Shown: positions 18,641 through 29,920, numbered from the stretch's first letter. The stretch: DNA of 50,696 bases from Polaribacter sargassicola (GCF_021991835.1 NZ_JAHDAU010000013.1:1-50696); one strand, 5' to 3'. Notes: generated by a model from the sequence alone, not told the origin. Numbers and translations: made by a program.

Positions 18641-21600
18641 ATGAAATTTAAACCAAAACACTCTTTTTTTACATTTAGGAAAAGACTACTGCTTCTCATT
18701 ATGAGATCTTTTATTTTCTTATTTTTTGCTTCTATTTTTGGAGCAACACCAAATGTTGATAGTACTTCTAAAAGTATTCAACAAAAAATTACTGGTATTA
18801 TAACAGATGCTCAAGGAGAACCTTTGCCCGGCGCAAGCATTACAGAAAAGGGAAACATTTCTAACGGTACGCAATCAGATTTTGATGGTAACTTTTCTTT
18901 ATCCGTTGCAGATCTAAACACAAAAATTGTTATTTCTTACATCGGTTTTAAAACAAAAGAAGTTTCTTTAAATGGTAAAACCAATTTTACTATTGTCTTA
19001 AATGAAGACTCAGACACTTTAGATGAGATCGTAATTGTTGGTTATGGTACTCAGAAAAAAGTAAATTTAACCGCAGCTGTATCTCAAGTAGGTACAGAGG
19101 TTTTTGAAAACAGACCTACAGCAAATGCCCTTAGATCTTTACAAGGTACAGTACCTGGACTTGTAATATCTAACTCTGCATCTGGTGGTGAGCCTGGTGC
19201 ATCTGCAAATATTAATATTCGTGGTTTTATAACAAGTGGTGGTACAGGAACTTTAAGTAACGCTAGCCCATTAGTACTTGTTGATGGTATAGAAATGAGT
19301 CTAAACGATATAGACCCAGAAGATATTGAGTCTGTTTCTGTACTTAAAGATGCAGCAGCAGCTTCTATTTATGGTTCTCAAGCAGCAGCAGGAGCAATTA
19401 TAGTAACAACTAAAAGTGGTAAAAACTTAGATGGTAATGTAAGAGTTAACGTTAGCACTAGTTATTCTATTACACAGCCTTCTATTTGGCCAGAAAGTGC
19501 AAGTCCTATAGACTTTGCTTATACAATGAATGATGCTAGAATAAACAATAACCAAGCTGCTTATTATGATGAAACTGATTTAGCAAACATTATGGCTAAT
19601 ATGGAAAACCCTGGTAGCGCACCTTCTATTGTATCTAATGCTTCTGGTAATGCGTGGAATTACGGTACTATTGGTATTGAAGCTACAGGTGCTACTAATT
19701 GGGACGATGTAATTATGAAAGAATGGGCTCAAAGAGTTAAACATAACGTAAGCATAACTGGTGGTAATGAAAAAACTAACTACTACTTATCTGCTGGTGC
19801 TTATGATGAAGATGGATTGTTAAAAGTTGGTAACGAATCTTACCAAAGATATAATTTAGATGCTAAAATATCTAGCCAAGTAAACGATTGGTTAAAAATA
19901 GAATTATTAACTAAGTTTAGAAAAAGCTTTACAGATTTTCCTACCGAAGCAAATAATGCAAGTACATTTTGGAACAAGTCTAGAGTACTAGATTTAATTA
20001 CTAAAATTAAACCTACATTACCTCAATACGACCCAATTTATGGAGAAGAATTATTACAACATGCTTATTACCCTTTTTGGGATACACAACGTGTAAAAAC
20101 AGAAAACGATCAAGTAATTCTTATCCCTAAAATAGTTATAGAACCTATAGAAGACTTAAAATTTAATTTTAACTTAAATTATAAGAGAAACAACAATTTC
20201 CAAGAAACATCAATTTTAGCTAGTCAAATGGTAGTTCCTAACGGAATTGTTGATAAAGTAAGTCAAGCAGCAACATCTTACAGTCCTACTGTAATTGTTA
20301 ACGAGTATTTCTCTCCTAACATTTTTGCTACTTATGATACATCTATAAACAACCATAACTTTAATGCTACAGTTGGTTTTCAAAGTGAAATTTATGATTA
20401 CTATGCACTTGGTGCAACATCAGATTACTTAATTAGTAATAATATAGTTTCTTTAAACGCATCTTTAGATGATGATCAATTAGTAAGCGAAGCTATTTCT
20501 CACTGGTCTACAGTTGGTGTATTTAGTAGATTTAGATATAACTTTAAAGAAAAATATTTATTCGAATTTAGTTACCGTAGAGATGGTTCTTCTAGATTTT
20601 CGCCAGATAATAGATGGGCAGGATTCCCTAGTTTCTCTGCAGGTTATAACGTTGCTAAAGAAGATTTCTGGAACATAGATCAAATTAGTACTCTTAAATT
20701 AAGAGGTTCTTACGGTACTTTAGGTAATCAAAATGTTAGTAACTACTTATACCTTACATCAATACCTTTAAATACAACAGGTACTTCTTATTTATTTGAT
20801 GGCGATAGATTAACCTATGCACAAACACCAAGTATAGATAGCCAAAACTTAACATGGGAAACCGTAAAAACTACAGATATTGGTTTTGATTTAAGTGCTT
20901 TTAATAACAAATTAGATCTTGGTTTCTCTTGGTATAGAACAGACATAGAAGGTATGGCTGCTCAAGGTGCAGATTTACCTGCTCAATTAGGTACTAATGC
21001 TCCTTTAACAAACATAGGTACTTCTAGAGTACAAGGATGGGAAGTAGAAGCTACTTGGAAACAAAAATTAGGTGATTTTAGCTATAGCATTAGAGGTGTA
21101 TTAAGTGATTACAAAAGAAGTATTGTAGAATATCCTAATGATACAAAAGCATTAACTAACTATTTTGAAGGTCAAGACTTAGGAGATATCTGGGGATTCC
21201 AAACAGAAGGATTATTCCAAACAGATGCACAAGCAACAGAAGTTACTTCACTTGTTGATTATTCTTTTATTACAGGTTGGGCTCGTGTAGCTGGAGACAT
21301 TCAATACAAAGATATTGACGGAAATAATGTAATAGATAGAGGAAATTACCTTGCTGGAGATACTGGAGATTACACTGTAATTGGTAACTCTACTCCTCGT
21401 TATCAATATTCTGTTAACCTTGCAATGACTTACAAAAACTGGGATTTAAATGCTTTAATACAAGGTGTTGGTAAAAGAGATTTATCATTTGCAACACAAC
21501 AACGTTTTAAAGGTCCTGCAAACGGTCCATTCCACGCATTTGTTTGGGAAGGTCATTTAGATTACTTTAGACCAGAAGATACTACAAGTCCGTTAGGTGC

Positions 21601-21925
21601 TAACACAGATGGTTATTTCCCTACACCTTACTTAAATGGTGGTGGTAGAAATAATAAAAACTACAGCTATAATACAGACAGACTTTTACAAAACGCAGCC
21701 TATACAAGGTTAAAAAGCTTACAAATTGGTTATACTATACCAGTTAAAGTAACTAATAAATTTAAGGTAAATAAACTTAGACTTTATCTAACAGGAGAAA
21801 ATCTATTAACTTTTACAGACTTAATGTTCTTTGACCCTGAGACTAATACATCTGGATTAACTGGTAGTGCTCAATCTTATCCATTATCAAGAATAATTTC
21901 TACAGGAGTAAATATCTCATTTTAA
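18641..21925 (+). CDS. SusC/RagA-type TonB-dependent outer-membrane transporter
   Basis: A 1094-residue outer-membrane beta-barrel that imports oligosaccharides using TonB energy. The N terminus has a hydrophobic export signal (about residues 15-36). A carboxypeptidase-regulatory-like domain follows (QKITGIITDAQGEPLPGASITEKG, about 48-120). The SusC-specific TonB box region DEIVIVGYGTQKK comes next, then the plug with PTANALRSLQGTVPGL and NINIRGF, and VLKDAAAASIYGSQAAAGAIIVTTK. The rest is barrel, ending in ISF. The next gene is a SusD lipoprotein 16 bp downstream, the standard pair. It is placed beside the N-glycan operon and its regulator and is the probable importer for it (inference). Confidence 0.96.
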   Translation: MKFKPKHSFFTFRKRLLLLIMRSFIFLFFASIFGATPNVDSTSKSIQQKITGIITDAQGEPLPGASITEKGNISNGTQSDFDGNFSLSVADLNTKIVISYIGFKTKEVSLNGKTNFTIVLNEDSDTLDEIVIVGYGTQKKVNLTAAVSQVGTEVFENRPTANALRSLQGTVPGLVISNSASGGEPGASANINIRGFITSGGTGTLSNASPLVLVDGIEMSLNDIDPEDIESVSVLKDAAAASIYGSQAAAGAIIVTTKSGKNLDGNVRVNVSTSYSITQPSIWPESASPIDFAYTMNDARINNNQAAYYDETDLANIMANMENPGSAPSIVSNASGNAWNYGTIGIEATGATNWDDVIMKEWAQRVKHNVSITGGNEKTNYYLSAGAYDEDGLLKVGNESYQRYNLDAKISSQVNDWLKIELLTKFRKSFTDFPTEANNASTFWNKSRVLDLITKIKPTLPQYDPIYGEELLQHAYYPFWDTQRVKTENDQVILIPKIVIEPIEDLKFNFNLNYKRNNNFQETSILASQMVVPNGIVDKVSQAATSYSPTVIVNEYFSPNIFATYDTSINNHNFNATVGFQSEIYDYYALGATSDYLISNNIVSLNASLDDDQLVSEAISHWSTVGVFSRFRYNFKEKYLFEFSYRRDGSSRFSPDNRWAGFPSFSAGYNVAKEDFWNIDQISTLKLRGSYGTLGNQNVSNYLYLTSIPLNTTGTSYLFDGDRLTYAQTPSIDSQNLTWETVKTTDIGFDLSAFNNKLDLGFSWYRTDIEGMAAQGADLPAQLGTNAPLTNIGTSRVQGWEVEATWKQKLGDFSYSIRGVLSDYKRSIVEYPNDTKALTNYFEGQDLGDIWGFQTEGLFQTDAQATEVTSLVDYSFITGWARVAGDIQYKDIDGNNVIDRGNYLAGDTGDYTVIGNSTPRYQYSVNLAMTYKNWDLNALIQGVGKRDLSFATQQRFKGPANGPFHAFVWEGHLDYFRPEDTTSPLGANTDGYFPTPYLNGGGRNNKNYSYNTDRLLQNAAYTRLKSLQIGYTIPVKVTNKFKVNKLRLYLTGENLLTFTDLMFFDPETNTSGLTGSAQSYPLSRIISTGVNISF

Positions 21926-21941
21926 ATAAAAAATAATAATT

Positions 21942-23648
21942 ATGAAAAATATATTAAAATTATTTATTCTAAGTACAATTCTAACACTATCATCATGTGA
22001 AGAATTTTTAGATAAAACACCATTAGATGATGTTTCTGAAACTGCTTTTTATAGCACACCATCAGATTTACAAGCAGCTGTTAATGGTTTTTACAACGAC
22101 CTTCCTGGTTGGGCTGCAACCTCAGTTGGATTTAACATTTTACCAGATATGTATTCTGATATAGGTGTGGCACAAGAACCAAGTAGTAGAATTAGTGGTT
22201 TAAGCTATACTGTACCAACATCTGCAAGTGCATCTGTTTGGAGTTTTGATGAAGTAAGAGAAACTAATTGGTTAATAGATCATTTAGACCAAGCTTCTGG
22301 AGACGAAACTTTAATAAACCAGTATTCTGGTGAAGCTTACTTTTTTAGAGCTTATTATTACTTTGAACTGTTAAAAAGATATGGAGATTTACCAATTTTT
22401 CCAGAATATTTTGATAATACAGATGAAGAGTATGTTTACGCTGCTAGATCACCAAGAAATGAAGTTGCAGATTTTATTATATCTGATTTAGATACAGCAA
22501 TCTCTTTAATGCAATCTTTTCCGGATGTTGCTACTTCTCGTATAAGTAAAGAAGTTGCTCTTTTAATGAAAGCTAGAGTTGCTCTTTATGAAGGAACTTG
22601 GGAAAAATACCATAGCGGTACAGACTTTGGTGTAAGCGGATATGATGGATCAGAGTTTTTACAAATAGCAGCAGATGCTTCTGAAGACTTAATAGATAGC
22701 GGTGTTTTCTCTTTACATAGTGATTATAAAAGTCTATTTAATCAAGTTGGTTATAGTGGAAATAGCGAAGTATTACTTTCTAGAGACTACAACTCTATTG
22801 TATTAGGTATTAACAATGTATTACAACAATCTTGGCCTAACAGATGTGGTTACACTAAATTTGCTGTAGACAGTTATTTATGTACAGATGGAGACCCTAT
22901 TTCTGTTAGTTCTCTATATCAAGGTAATACAGATTTATCTACAATAGAAATTAATAGAGACCCTAGATTAGCAGCTACAATTATGGTACCTGGTGATTTA
23001 GTAGAAATTAAATCTGACGGTACAGAAGTTTATTGGGAAAACCCAAACTTTAGCTCTACAGACACAGGTTTAACAGGTTACGAATCAGAAAAATACAGAA
23101 ACGTTTCTTTTGATGGTAATTATGATGATTTTACAGAAGATACTTCTAGAATTATTATGAGATACGGAGAAGCATTATTAATTTTTGCAGAAGCAAAAGC
23201 AGAATTAGGTACTATAACACAAGGAGATTTAGATAAATCTATTAACTTATTACGTGCTCGAGTAAATATGCCTAATATTACTTTAGGTGCTATCACTGTA
23301 GATCCTAATTGGCCAAATTACGGTTATTCTCTTTCTAGTATATTATACGAAGTAAGAAGAGAAAGAACTGTAGAATTAATGGCAGAAGGTTTTAGAGCTG
23401 ATGATTTATATAGATGGAGAGCACATACGTTATTTGACAATGATCAACCGAGAGGAGCATATTTAAATGACGGAATTGTTGGTGTAGAACTAGACGCCTC
23501 TAACGTTACTTTAGATGAAGATGGTTTTATATTACCATTTGCTTCTACCGGAATTTACAATTTTGATGAATCTAAAGCTTATTTACAACCTATACCTTTA
23601 GATGAGTTAGTGTTAAATCCAAACTTGACGCAAAATCCTGGTTGGTAA
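21942..23648 (+). CDS. SusD/RagB-type surface glycan-binding lipoprotein
   Basis: A 568-residue outer-membrane lipoprotein with lipobox LTLSSCEE (Cys19), followed by FLDKTPLDDVSETAFYSTPSDLQAAVNGFY, a typical SusD N terminus. TPR-like helices are suggested by GEAYFFRAYYYFELLKRYGDLP and by RYGEALLIFAEAKAELG. The C-terminal SusD segment includes LYEVRRERTVELMAEGFRADDLYRWRA and YLQPIPLDELVLNPNLTQNPGW, which is the near-invariant end of the family. It forms the lid on the SusC channel at 18641. It is the last gene before a strong terminator. Confidence 0.96.
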   Translation: MKNILKLFILSTILTLSSCEEFLDKTPLDDVSETAFYSTPSDLQAAVNGFYNDLPGWAATSVGFNILPDMYSDIGVAQEPSSRISGLSYTVPTSASASVWSFDEVRETNWLIDHLDQASGDETLINQYSGEAYFFRAYYYFELLKRYGDLPIFPEYFDNTDEEYVYAARSPRNEVADFIISDLDTAISLMQSFPDVATSRISKEVALLMKARVALYEGTWEKYHSGTDFGVSGYDGSEFLQIAADASEDLIDSGVFSLHSDYKSLFNQVGYSGNSEVLLSRDYNSIVLGINNVLQQSWPNRCGYTKFAVDSYLCTDGDPISVSSLYQGNTDLSTIEINRDPRLAATIMVPGDLVEIKSDGTEVYWENPNFSSTDTGLTGYESEKYRNVSFDGNYDDFTEDTSRIIMRYGEALLIFAEAKAELGTITQGDLDKSINLLRARVNMPNITLGAITVDPNWPNYGYSLSSILYEVRRERTVELMAEGFRADDLYRWRAHTLFDNDQPRGAYLNDGIVGVELDASNVTLDEDGFILPFASTGIYNFDESKAYLQPIPLDELVLNPNLTQNPGW

Positions 23649-23671
23649 TATTATTTGAGTTAATTTTTTTT

Positions 23672-23718
23672 AATATGGTCGTAAAAATTTGGTTAATTTT
23701 TATGGCCATATTTTTTTT
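23672..23718 (+). terminator. Strong intrinsic terminator of the SusC/SusD operon
   Basis: An 18-bp stem (23672-23689 with 23695-23712, two G-U pairs) closes a 5-nt loop (23690-23694), followed by eight Ts. It lies 24 bp after the SusD stop. The remainder of the 353-bp gap up to 24001 is AT-rich and shows no gene or other clear element. It must contain the promoter of the kinase at 24002, which I could not identify. Confidence 0.9.
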
Positions 23719-24001
23719 ATTGATTTTTTAAACCTGTAACAAACCAAACTTAAAATATATACTTTTTAACATCCTTTACACAAAAAGACAAAAAAAACAC
23801 CTACTAATCAGTATTTTACAATTTTGAATTGAATTAAATAAAATACAAAACCTAAACAATCCACAAAACTTCGTTATTTAAAATAATTCCATATAATCAA
23901 AAATAATTTATCGATTTAATATATTTATCGTTAAAAAAATATTTAATTACTACTTTTATATAAAAATATTTTTTTTCATAAAACCAACTATCCCTCAAGT
24001 T

Positions 24002-27000
24002 ATGGATTTTAATAATATATTAATTCTATTTACACAAGGATCTTTAATTGCCTTTGTAATTCTTTTACTTTTTAAGTTTAGAAAAAGTTTAGGAATAGGA
24101 GTTCTGTATGCCTCTATTGGTTTATTTCAGTTCATACAAGTAATCGCCTTTATTTTAAATACCAATTACGGTTCTTTTGCAAATGAATTTCTCGTATTAC
24201 CAGGTTCATCTGTTTTTATTACCATCACACTTTTTGCTTTTTTAATAGTATACATAAAAGAAGATGCTATAGAAACAAAAAAAATGTTTTACTCAATACT
24301 TATTGTAAATATTTTAATAAACCTTATTTTCTTCGCTTTTTTTTGGAACCTTAATCAAACAAGTTCAGACAATCCGTTACGCATTACAAATAGTATTTTT
24401 AGAAATTACTCTACATATATTGTTGGTAATATTACACTATTTTTAGACGTATTGCTTTTAATAACCATTTTCGAGTTTTTCTCTAAAAAAACAAGGTTCT
24501 TATTTTTACAAATTTTAGTAACTATGTTAATTGTTACTAGTTTTGATACAGTCTTTTTTTCAACATTGGTTTTTTGGGAATTAGAAAGTTTAAGTTCTAT
24601 TTTAAAACAAGGTATAGTATCTAAAGGAAGTTTTACTTTTTATTATAGCCTTCTCTTTTATTTGTATTTAAGATATTTAGATGAAACAGATAAAGACTTA
24701 CTACATTTTAAAGTAGAAAATGTTTTTAAACCCCTTACCTATAAACAAAAATTTAAAACTGCAGTTAATAATATAAAAAAGGCGAATGAAATGTATCGTG
24801 TTTTAACAGATAATTCTAATGATATTATTTGTTTACAAGAACCAGACAGTACCTTTAAATACATTAGTCCGTCTATAAAAAAAATATTAGGTTATGAGCA
24901 ATCTACTTTTTTAGGAAAGAAAATCTTTACAATTGTACATAAAGATGATTTACAAAATTTAATAGATTCTATTGATAAAAAAATTTACAGTAATAATAAA
25001 GGCATTAATACCATCACCTTTAGGTTATTACATAAAAAAGGTTATTATGTTTGGATAGAATACAATACATCTCCTATATACAATGATAAAAAAATAACCT
25101 CTTTTGTTACCTCTGCTAGAGATATTACAGAAAGAGTTTTAGCAACTAACCAATTTAAAACCTCTTTAGAGCTTTTAAAAAAAAGAGAGTATACTTTAAA
25201 TGAAGCTAGTAAAATAGGTAAAGTAGGTTTTTTAGAATATAATACATATACAAATAACTACATATGGTCAGATTATTTATACTCTATTTTTGGATTAAAA
25301 TTAACAGATAAAATTCCGGTTGGTAAAGAGTTTTTATCTTTTCTTGATAAAGATTTAAGATACAAAATAATTACAAATTTAAAAACCTTAAAAAAAGAAG
25401 GTAAGTCTTTTAATATAGACGGAAAAGCTATAAATAATCTTAAAAAAGAAATTTGGTTAAAACTTATTATAGAACCTGTTTTTAATAAAGAAAATAATAT
25501 TATAGGTATAAGAGGTATAATACAAGACTTTACAGATTATAAAAATACACAACTTAAAATACAAAACTCTTTAGACTTATTAAAGAATAAAGACGAAGCC
25601 CTTAACCAATCTAGTAAAATTGCAAAAATAGGATTCTGGGATCATTACACAGAAACCGACAACTATATCTGGTCTGATTATTCATATAAAATTTTTGGAT
25701 TAAAATTAAAAGATAAGATTCCTGGTAGAAAAGAAATGATAAAGCTTTATGATGAAGAATCTCAAAAAAAAATAAAAGCAGCTACTTTAAAAATACTTAC
25801 AAATAAAGAACCTTATGATATAGAGTTAAAGCTAACAAACTTTAAAAATGAAATAGTTTGGATTAGAAGTATAGTACATCTTATTTATAATGATAAAAAT
25901 GAAATTATTGGTAGAAGAGGTGTAATACAAGATATTACAGAATCTAAAAAAACTCAATTAGAACTAGAAAGTAGCGAATTTCTTTTAAGTGAAGCCGGCA
26001 AATTAGCTAAAATTGGTGGGTGGGAACTAAATTTAAAAACAAACAAAATACGTTGGTCAGATCAGGTTTTTAAAATTCACGGACTCCCTGTAGGTAAAGT
26101 CCCTACTGTAGAAGAAGCTATTGGATTTTATATAGAAGGATCTGAAAAAGTTTTAGAAAAAGCAATAAAAAAATGTATTTCTGAAAACAAAGAATACAAC
26201 CTTATACTAAGGTTTTTAAATAAACAAAATAAAAAATTATGGGTAAATGCTATTGGTTACCCTATAGTAGATATAACTGGTAAAACAATTGGTTTAAGAG
26301 GTATTATACAAGATATTACCGACCAAAAAAACATTCAAATTGCACTAGACTCTCAAAATGAAAAGTTAAGTAAATTAAATAAAGAACTTAAAGAGGCTCA
26401 AAAAATATCTAGTTTAGGAAACTGGGAATACAATACAATAACAGATAAAATTATATGGTCTAAAGAGTTACACAATATTTTTGAACGACCTTATAAAATT
26501 GGTGCTCCTAGTTACGAAGAACATAAATTGCTGTTTAAAGAAGAAAGCTATATTTTAATGAATAAGGCTGTGCAAGATTGTATTAACAATAGAACTCCTT
26601 ACATTTTAGAGCTAGATATAAACACCACTAAAGGAGAAATTAAACACATAATTATAAGAGGAAAAGCATTAACAGATAAAGATAATAATGTAATTGGTTG
26701 TTATGGTACTGCGCAAGACATAACAACTCTAAAAAACATTCAAATTGAATTAGAAAATAAAAATAAAGAACTTAATACATCTCTAAAACTTTTAGAAGAA
26801 AGCCAATACACCAAAAGCGAATCAAGTAAAATTGCCAAAATAGGTTATCATGAATATAATAGTATAAATGGGACCTTTTATTGGTCTGAGTATCTATATA
26901 ATATTTTTGGTTTAGATCAAAATCAAAAAATACCGTCAAGAGAAAAACTTGTATCTTTATTTGATGAAAAATCTGTAACTAGATTAAAAAAAGCTACAGA

Positions 27001-29917
27001 AAATTTAGAAACTTATGGTATACCATATGATTTAGAACTAAAACTTACCAATTTTAAAAAAGAAGAAATCTGGATTAGAATGTCTAACCAAGCGTTATAT
27101 GATAAGCATAACAAAATTATTGGTAGAAGAGGTGTAGCACAAGATATTACAGAAAGAAAAAAAATTGAAGAAGAGAATTTAAAAATCAAAAATGATTATA
27201 TAAAGTTATTTGACAATGCAACAATTTCTATTTGGAATGAAGATTTAACTTTACTCTATAAAGAAATAGACAAATTAAAAAAACTTAATATAAATAATAT
27301 TAAATTATATTTAGAAGAAAACCCAAATGTTCTACTAAACTTAACCAGTAAAGTACAAGTTAATTATGTAAACAAAGCTACCTTAGAGTTATTTAAGGCA
27401 AAAAATCATCATGAGTTTTTACAAAATATACATTTATCTTTTGGCCGTGGTGCAGAAAAAGTTTTTATAAACCTAATTGAAGCAATTTGGAATAATACTA
27501 AAAACTTTACAACAGAAGTAAATTACAAAACCTTAAAAGGTAAAGAATTTACAGCTATTTTATCTGTTCCGATACCTCAAAATATAGAAGAACAAAAAAC
27601 AGTACCAGTAACTATACAAAGTATACAAAAAATTAAAAATGCAGAATTAGCTCTTAAAGAATCTTTAAAAGAATTAAACGAGGCGCAAAGAATAGGTCGT
27701 TTAGGCAATTGGATTGCAAACCCTATTACTAAAGAGTTTATTTGGTCTGATGAAGTTTTTAATATTTTTGGTTTTGACCCTAAAGATGGTTACCCTAGTT
27801 TTAATGAGTTAATGAATAAAATTCATCCAGATGATGTAGATTTTCATAACAAATGTTTAAAAGATGCAGAAATTTCTGGAGTTCCATTTGATATAGAATT
27901 AAGAATTATAGTTTCTAAAAATGAGCAAAAAACAATAAGGGTTATCTGCGAAACTATAAAAGATAAAAACGGAAAAGTAATAAAATTAAAAGGTGTTAAC
28001 CAAGATATTACAGAACATAAAAAAATTCTATTAAAATTAGAAGAAACTAACAAAAAAATTAAACAGTCTTTAGAACTCTTAAAAATAAGTGAGCATTCTA
28101 GAAACGAAGTAAGTAAAATTGCTAAAATAGGATATCAAGATTATAATTCTGTAACAGACACTTACACTTGGTCTGATTATGTTTATGAAGTTTTAGGCTT
28201 TAATCCTATAAACGGAATTCCAAAATTAGAAAAGGTAATAAAAGTATTTTATAGAGAATCTCAAATAAAACTACTAAAAGCCTTTGAAGAAATAGAAAAA
28301 AGAGGTACTCCTTTTGATTTAGAGTTAAAATTATTTGACAAACAAAAAGGATATGTTTGGATAAGATACGTTGGACAACCAATTTTTAATGACAATAACG
28401 AAATTATTGGCAGAAGAGGAATCATTCAAAACATTACAGATCAAACAATTAAACAAAATAAATTAGATCAACAAAACGATAAATTATTTAACCTAAATCA
28501 TGCATTAAACGAAGCTCAATCAATATCAAAAGTAGGAAACTGGAAATATATTAACACCAAAGAATATTTTACTTGGTCTAAAGAATTATATAATATTTTT
28601 GAACGTTCGCCTGCATTAGGTCCGCCAAGAAATTATTCTGAATATATTTCATATTTTACCGAAGAAAGTTCTTATATTCTACAAAAAGCAATTGAAGACT
28701 GTTTTATTAATAAATTATCTTTTAATATTCAGCTAGATATTTATAGCTCTAACGGTAGTCTAAAACATGTAACTATTAGAGGTAAAGTTTTATACGATAA
28801 AAATAATATAGCTATTGGTTGTTATGGTACCACACAAGATATAACAGAACAAAGACAAATTTTAGATGAAATAAAAAGAACACAAGAATTATACAGACTT
28901 GTAACAGAAAACTCTACAGATATAATTTGCTTGTTATACCGAGATACAACATTAAAATACGCTAGTCCTTCTGCAAAAAATCTTTTAGATTACAACATAG
29001 AAGACTATTTGGACAAACAAGTTTTTGATATTATACATAAAGATGATATCAAACTTTTAAAAGAAAAAATTAATTACAGAAAGATTAGTAATAATTACGA
29101 TAGTGCTTTTACCTTAAGAGTTCGTCATAAAAAAGGTCATTATATTTGGATGGAAGCATTATCATCTCCTGTTTATGTTGATAATCAAATTAACTATTTT
29201 GTTATATCTGCCAGAAACGTAACAAGTATGATGTTAGCAAAACAAGAAATTCAAGAATATCAAAACTCATTACAAAAGTTAACTACAGAAATTACTTTAA
29301 TAGAAGAAAAACAAAAAAGAGAAATTGCAACTAATATACACGATCATCTTAGCCAATCTTTAGTTATTTCTAAAATGAAAATTAATGCGTTAAAAAAGAA
29401 TCCTCAGTTAAAAATAATAAATGATGATTTACAATTTATAGATACTCATATTTCTGACGCTTTATCTAATAGTAGAAAAATTACTTACGATCTTTCTCCT
29501 CCTGTATTGTATCAATTAGGTATTGTAGAAGCTTTAAATTGGCTACTTAATGATGTAGAGTCTAAACATAAAATTAAATGTATATTTAATGATTATGTAA
29601 ATGAGATTACTCTTAATGATACAAAATCGATTTTACTCTTTAGAAGTATACAAGAAGTTTTAAATAATACAATAAAATATGCAAAAGCATCAATAATAAC
29701 ATTAGACATCAATAAAAATAAAGCTGGTTTAAAAATTATTATATCAGACAATGGTATTGGTTTTGACACCAATGTATTAAAAAAACATAATAAACATACA
29801 GATTCTGGTTTTGGCCTGTTTACGGTAAAAGAACGTATTAAAAACATTAATGGAGAAATTATAATCTCATCAATAATCAACAAAGGAACAACAGTTAATA
29901 TCTTTATCCCTCTATAA
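24002..29917 (+). CDS. Giant membrane histidine kinase with about eleven PAS domains
   Basis: A 1971-residue sensor kinase. Residues 1-230 are hydrophobic with six or seven membrane segments. About eleven PAS or PAC units follow, starting near residues 264, 403, 538, 666, 800, 942, 1064, 1229, 1371, 1506 and 1630. The output is a HisKA_3 dimerisation segment (EIATNIHDHLSQSL, His1780) and an ATPase domain with EVLNNTIKYAKA, DNGIGFD and GFGLFTVKER, so it belongs to the NarX/DegS type. The first and last PAS units resemble each other (NSNDIICL and NSTDIICL). Units 2, 3, 6 and 9 form a second family (SKIAKIG...WSDY), and units 5 and 10 a third (GNWEY...FER), showing internal duplication. Signals are unknown. 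The LuxR-type regulator begins 3 bp after the stop. Confidence 0.93.
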   Translation: MDFNNILILFTQGSLIAFVILLLFKFRKSLGIGVLYASIGLFQFIQVIAFILNTNYGSFANEFLVLPGSSVFITITLFAFLIVYIKEDAIETKKMFYSILIVNILINLIFFAFFWNLNQTSSDNPLRITNSIFRNYSTYIVGNITLFLDVLLLITIFEFFSKKTRFLFLQILVTMLIVTSFDTVFFSTLVFWELESLSSILKQGIVSKGSFTFYYSLLFYLYLRYLDETDKDLLHFKVENVFKPLTYKQKFKTAVNNIKKANEMYRVLTDNSNDIICLQEPDSTFKYISPSIKKILGYEQSTFLGKKIFTIVHKDDLQNLIDSIDKKIYSNNKGINTITFRLLHKKGYYVWIEYNTSPIYNDKKITSFVTSARDITERVLATNQFKTSLELLKKREYTLNEASKIGKVGFLEYNTYTNNYIWSDYLYSIFGLKLTDKIPVGKEFLSFLDKDLRYKIITNLKTLKKEGKSFNIDGKAINNLKKEIWLKLIIEPVFNKENNIIGIRGIIQDFTDYKNTQLKIQNSLDLLKNKDEALNQSSKIAKIGFWDHYTETDNYIWSDYSYKIFGLKLKDKIPGRKEMIKLYDEESQKKIKAATLKILTNKEPYDIELKLTNFKNEIVWIRSIVHLIYNDKNEIIGRRGVIQDITESKKTQLELESSEFLLSEAGKLAKIGGWELNLKTNKIRWSDQVFKIHGLPVGKVPTVEEAIGFYIEGSEKVLEKAIKKCISENKEYNLILRFLNKQNKKLWVNAIGYPIVDITGKTIGLRGIIQDITDQKNIQIALDSQNEKLSKLNKELKEAQKISSLGNWEYNTITDKIIWSKELHNIFERPYKIGAPSYEEHKLLFKEESYILMNKAVQDCINNRTPYILELDINTTKGEIKHIIIRGKALTDKDNNVIGCYGTAQDITTLKNIQIELENKNKELNTSLKLLEESQYTKSESSKIAKIGYHEYNSINGTFYWSEYLYNIFGLDQNQKIPSREKLVSLFDEKSVTRLKKATENLETYGIPYDLELKLTNFKKEEIWIRMSNQALYDKHNKIIGRRGVAQDITERKKIEEENLKIKNDYIKLFDNATISIWNEDLTLLYKEIDKLKKLNINNIKLYLEENPNVLLNLTSKVQVNYVNKATLELFKAKNHHEFLQNIHLSFGRGAEKVFINLIEAIWNNTKNFTTEVNYKTLKGKEFTAILSVPIPQNIEEQKTVPVTIQSIQKIKNAELALKESLKELNEAQRIGRLGNWIANPITKEFIWSDEVFNIFGFDPKDGYPSFNELMNKIHPDDVDFHNKCLKDAEISGVPFDIELRIIVSKNEQKTIRVICETIKDKNGKVIKLKGVNQDITEHKKILLKLEETNKKIKQSLELLKISEHSRNEVSKIAKIGYQDYNSVTDTYTWSDYVYEVLGFNPINGIPKLEKVIKVFYRESQIKLLKAFEEIEKRGTPFDLELKLFDKQKGYVWIRYVGQPIFNDNNEIIGRRGIIQNITDQTIKQNKLDQQNDKLFNLNHALNEAQSISKVGNWKYINTKEYFTWSKELYNIFERSPALGPPRNYSEYISYFTEESSYILQKAIEDCFINKLSFNIQLDIYSSNGSLKHVTIRGKVLYDKNNIAIGCYGTTQDITEQRQILDEIKRTQELYRLVTENSTDIICLLYRDTTLKYASPSAKNLLDYNIEDYLDKQVFDIIHKDDIKLLKEKINYRKISNNYDSAFTLRVRHKKGHYIWMEALSSPVYVDNQINYFVISARNVTSMMLAKQEIQEYQNSLQKLTTEITLIEEKQKREIATNIHDHLSQSLVISKMKINALKKNPQLKIINDDLQFIDTHISDALSNSRKITYDLSPPVLYQLGIVEALNWLLNDVESKHKIKCIFNDYVNEITLNDTKSILLFRSIQEVLNNTIKYAKASIITLDINKNKAGLKIIISDNGIGFDTNVLKKHNKHTDSGFGLFTVKERIKNINGEIIISSIINKGTTVNIFIPL

Positions 29918-29920
29918 AAA

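Noticed and set aside
27844..28053. Small antisense reading frames inside the PAS kinase, rpsA-side, cmk and SusC genes
   Set aside because: They lie wholly within clear genes, lack family features, and reflect codon bias on the opposite strand.
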